64,000 bases of DNA. It comes from Anticarsia gemmatalis. Its lineage: Eukaryota; Arthropoda; Insecta; Lepidoptera; Erebidae. Below, one piece after another: positions 60,638 through 64,000 of the stretch (the first letter of the stretch is position 1; the number at the start of each line of letters is the position of its first letter). The stretch covers positions 9,176,001 to 9,240,000 of the forward strand of contig NC_134753.1 in assembly GCF_050436995.1 (NCBI RefSeq). Reading direction: 5' to 3'. The translations under genes were made by a program, and so were the position numbers. The notes beneath the pieces were generated by a model that made no database searches, had not been told where the DNA came from, and saw only the letters and a list, made by a program, of their open reading frames with translations.

Positions 60638-63600
60638 GTAAGCGGAGCTACCTACTTATTTCTGAGTCACCTTAGCTGAGCACGGTCGACGTTCGCCGCT
60701 GCGTCGCTGTATCAACAAGCGAGCAGGCCGCTGTGTGCCGTGTGCTTAGCTGTAACTAAACACCTATGTGTGCGTTTGTTGACTCTTTTACCCGTATGCA
60801 AGGGAAGCTGCATCAGCTATATGAATAGGGTAAGACAAACTATTGTTCGCGTTACATTGCACACCACAATCCACCGCAACAATACTTTGTCTTTAAGAAA
60901 TCCGGCGGAGTTTAAAACAAGTAATGTTAACATAAGCATAAAACTATAATGTACTGCAATGGTACGTGTTAATCATGGTAGTGTTTTATTGTGTTAAAAC
61001 TTTAAAATAGAATTTCAAAACTGTGTAATGACACGCGCAATGCGGTATCCTTCCGTAAACATGTAAACCTTTGTGCACCTTCAATTACCCTATCATTAAT
61101 AGGACTGTCTGTATAATGGTATTTCTTTGTCATTGATTCTAGATACTCCAATACAATATCTATACCGGCTTAAAACTATTTTTTCTGATACATAACAATT
61201 CATAAAAACGCCTATATGTAGATAACAAAAAAAAAATGCAAGTACTAGGCCAAAAGGTATAAAAGTATCACATAATATTAATGCCAATAGTATATAATTG
61301 AAACCCGAAACTGTACGGGCTTAAAACAACCTATCGCATTTAATAAAACAATTCAATTTATTTTTAGGGATTCCAAAAGGTAATTTAACGGCCCGTTACT
61401 GTTTTACCTAACGATATTATTTAGCTAAAACTATTTAGAGTAATTTGTTAATGGTACAACTTGTCATTGTACAGTTAATTGCCAATATCAATCTCTAATG
61501 TGCTTCGCTTATCAAATATAGGTAATCAAAGAGTAATTTAATTATGAAAGTCGTAGAATCAAAATAGAATTTTACGCACAAATCATTTTATTTGAGTGTA
61601 ACACATAAAATTTATCACAGACATCTATGAAATGTTGTATTATTTCATTGCTGTAACAGTCTTTATTTTATATTTCTAACGTTTTACCGTTTACTGATAG
61701 ATACAGAGTCTGTTCTAAATAATTTATAGAAAAATTCATCCATGGCTGTCTGAGGCTTGAATGCGTAAATTAGGCAACGCCAATGGTGCTGAGAGAGTGA
61801 AATCATGTTTATAGAAACCGGTTTGGATGCAGGTGTGCGAGCGGGCCGCAGCCCGCGCCGCTCGCCGCTCTACCTCCGCCATGACTTCACAAACTTACTT
61901 TACTACATCTTAAAATATCATACTTGAATACAACTATGCGTGGTAATTAATCTACTTTAAACTCAAGCATGTCGCTCGACAAGTCCTACACTCCCTGTTA
62001 AGACCTCTTCAACTAAAATTGGTTTACTTTTTAGCGATCTCGAGACCATGTTGTTTAATAGTAGTTTAACAAGTAAATAATTATTGTACGGACTCAATTG
62101 CTTATAAGCTGTCACTTAAATATATAAGATTTAAGTTAAAGTACCTAGTTTAATTTTCAAATAAAACCTCTTTTGTAACTTTACAAAGGTAATTTCGGCA
62201 ATTTCGGCTCGACTTTTAAATGTCCTCTCTGACCTAAAGCATTACTTATTTCTAACAAAACTGAATTAAGTTATTTTCGAATCGATTTACCTAAATAATA
62301 GTAAATATTACCGCTATTATTCTTAAAGCATTACCTACTTAACAAACTTTATTATGCGTTATTTGGAACACTATATTTCGTTCTAAATAAAACCACTTAC
62401 TTAATAGTTGCATACTTAGCAAAGTTTTCAATGAATAAATATCTTAAAGTTACACTGTAGCATAACTTCCAATTTAGAGCCAAGTTTCAGGCAGACATTG
62501 AGACTTACATGAACATAAAATAAAAGGCAGCGCGGCGCGAGCGGTGTCACCAAACTTTTCAAATTGTCCCGAAAACGTAGCCAAACAATTTGCTCTTTCC
62601 GGAAAAATACTACCACTTGACTTGTTACATTATTAAAGTAGCTATTTATGTACGTACTGTACGAAAACAAATAACTTTTATTATTCCCAACCAACAATCG
62701 CAAAGCCAGTTTGTTTAAAACTCCTTAACTCTCTCGTTATTTGCAAAACTAAGCGAAAATAACGAAGATGCCTTCCTTTTTTGACGTGGAATCCACAAAC
62801 CTAAAATTAGCACTCCAACAAAATTCAATCTGCATAACACTGCAGACCGCATGTTATGTTAGTTACTTTTGTTCAGACATGGACACGGATTTCTATTTTT
62901 GATTTTGATTTCTAGAGCGACTCGATCCATCCACGACTTCAGACTGACTTTTTTTTGTTAACCAAGTGAATAATAAATCTGCATAAAAGAAAAATATAAT
63001 ACTATTGAGTAGAACGTAGTTATAGAATAGAATTACTCAATGTTAGTCATAATTTATCGAGTTCTATTTATTGATAAAACCCATGGAGAGAGTTTCAGAA
63101 TTGATAATAATTATTTTATGAGAGTGGTGACCTCAATAACTTGAGTAGCTTTCTTTGTTTCGAAGATAGGAGATTACATTACTGAGCCGCCTGTATACAA
63201 ATCAGCTTATTAGTATGAAATTTTAATTCTTTTATAATAAGTACTTCATTTCCAACGGTTCGTTTCGCCGTCATAGTTCAGTTCACAAGAAGCTCGTTTT
63301 CTTTTATTAGAGGCTCGCAGGCGAACGAGGGCTTCCGTTTGCATGGGACTGATTGTCTACCGCCGCATTTGCCATCGAGTGACCCCGTCATGTCACTCGT
63401 CATGCGTGAAACAAACGCCCCGCACCAAACAAATTATATTTACCTGTTCCCATAACTGGTACATCAACTTGATTGATACACAAAATGCGCGTGCATTCAA
63501 CGCATTTACTTAAATGACAAATATTATCTATCCAACACAGCTATCGAAAAACATAACACAAAATTGCTTGTAAACAATTTATAGTTTCCAACTTGCGTAA

Positions 63601-64000
63601 TTTAAACACGTACTTAGGTGTAAAATAATTATTTCCTTTGGAAATTGGTTAAATTAATTTTCCAGAAGTTCGTGCCTAAATTGAACTTCATAATGTTACG
63701 TATAGTTTGTGAAACACATTAAATTAAAGACAGGGTACAAGTATTAACAAATGTTGCCGCCCAATATAGTAATAGCCGGTGTATTGTTGTTCAAATACGT
63801 ACTTGAAACTATATGACTGTTTAAAAACGCGGAGGATTTTTAAGTGTACCATAAAACAAAACAAGCGATTATTTTGCGTCCATATTCAACATTTTACAAT
63901 AACCATCGGTGTTTTTAATCAATTTAATGGACTCGTAAACTGATAAATCTACAGGCTATAAAGAACTACTATAGCTGTATTGATTGAGCTACGTTTTATC
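60638..64000 (+). other. Probable long first intron, with CpG-rich patches
   Basis: Following the donor at 60638 there is no recognised exon to the end of the window. CpG-rich patches at about 61830-61880 (GCGAGCGGGCCGCAGCCCGC), 62525-62550 and 63300-63425 stand out from the AT-rich background and could be intronic enhancers. Short frames at 60740-60949, 61096-61287 and 62428-62703 have no motifs. Confidence 0.4.

Overview
The window looks like nuclear DNA from a moth or butterfly (Lepidoptera). It is AT-rich with scattered CpG-rich patches, its genes have short GT-AG introns, and it is dotted with repeats I recognise as typical of lepidopteran genomes: Helitron-type elements starting TCTATACTAATA and ending in CTAG, tRNA-derived SINEs whose 3' part reads like GCCCAGCAGTGGG, and an AGGGTTCC-type dispersed repeat. 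A noctuid-like moth is plausible from the SINE type, but that part is inference. Nothing bacterial or viral is visible.

Layout. (1) 0.5-2.7 kb, minus strand: a complete three-exon carboxylesterase (524 aa) with an intact catalytic triad and no signal peptide. (2) 3.35-4.06 kb: a 707-bp non-autonomous PIF/Harbinger element with inverted ends, a TTA target duplication and the first ~90 codons of its old nuclease. (3) 4.18-6.74 kb, plus strand: a two-exon gene for a 476-aa protein of the IS630/Tc1/mariner (DDE_3-type) transposase family. Its reading frame is intact but two of the three catalytic acidic residues are replaced. It has a CCAAT-box cluster upstream and an acidic tail with two SUMO-type motifs, so it is the best candidate here for a domesticated, undescribed host gene. 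(4) 7.98-8.96 kb: an apparently perfect 487-bp tandem duplication carrying a small ORF that runs into a splice-donor sequence.

(5) About 9-60 kb is almost gene-free. It holds five Helitron-type copies, a hAT-type element with an 8-bp target duplication, several SINEs, microsatellites, a 16-bp perfect hairpin, a few weak exon candidates and CpG-rich islands that could be regulatory. (6) At 60.59 kb, plus strand, a CpG-rich leader with short upstream ORFs leads to a first coding exon encoding the start of a signal peptide, cut by a phase-1 intron. The rest of that gene lies beyond the window. The gene desert before it may be its regulatory territory.

The genes do not form an evident pathway. 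The esterase is a metabolic or detoxification enzyme, the transposase-derived gene a probable DNA-binding nuclear protein, and the last gene a secreted or membrane protein.
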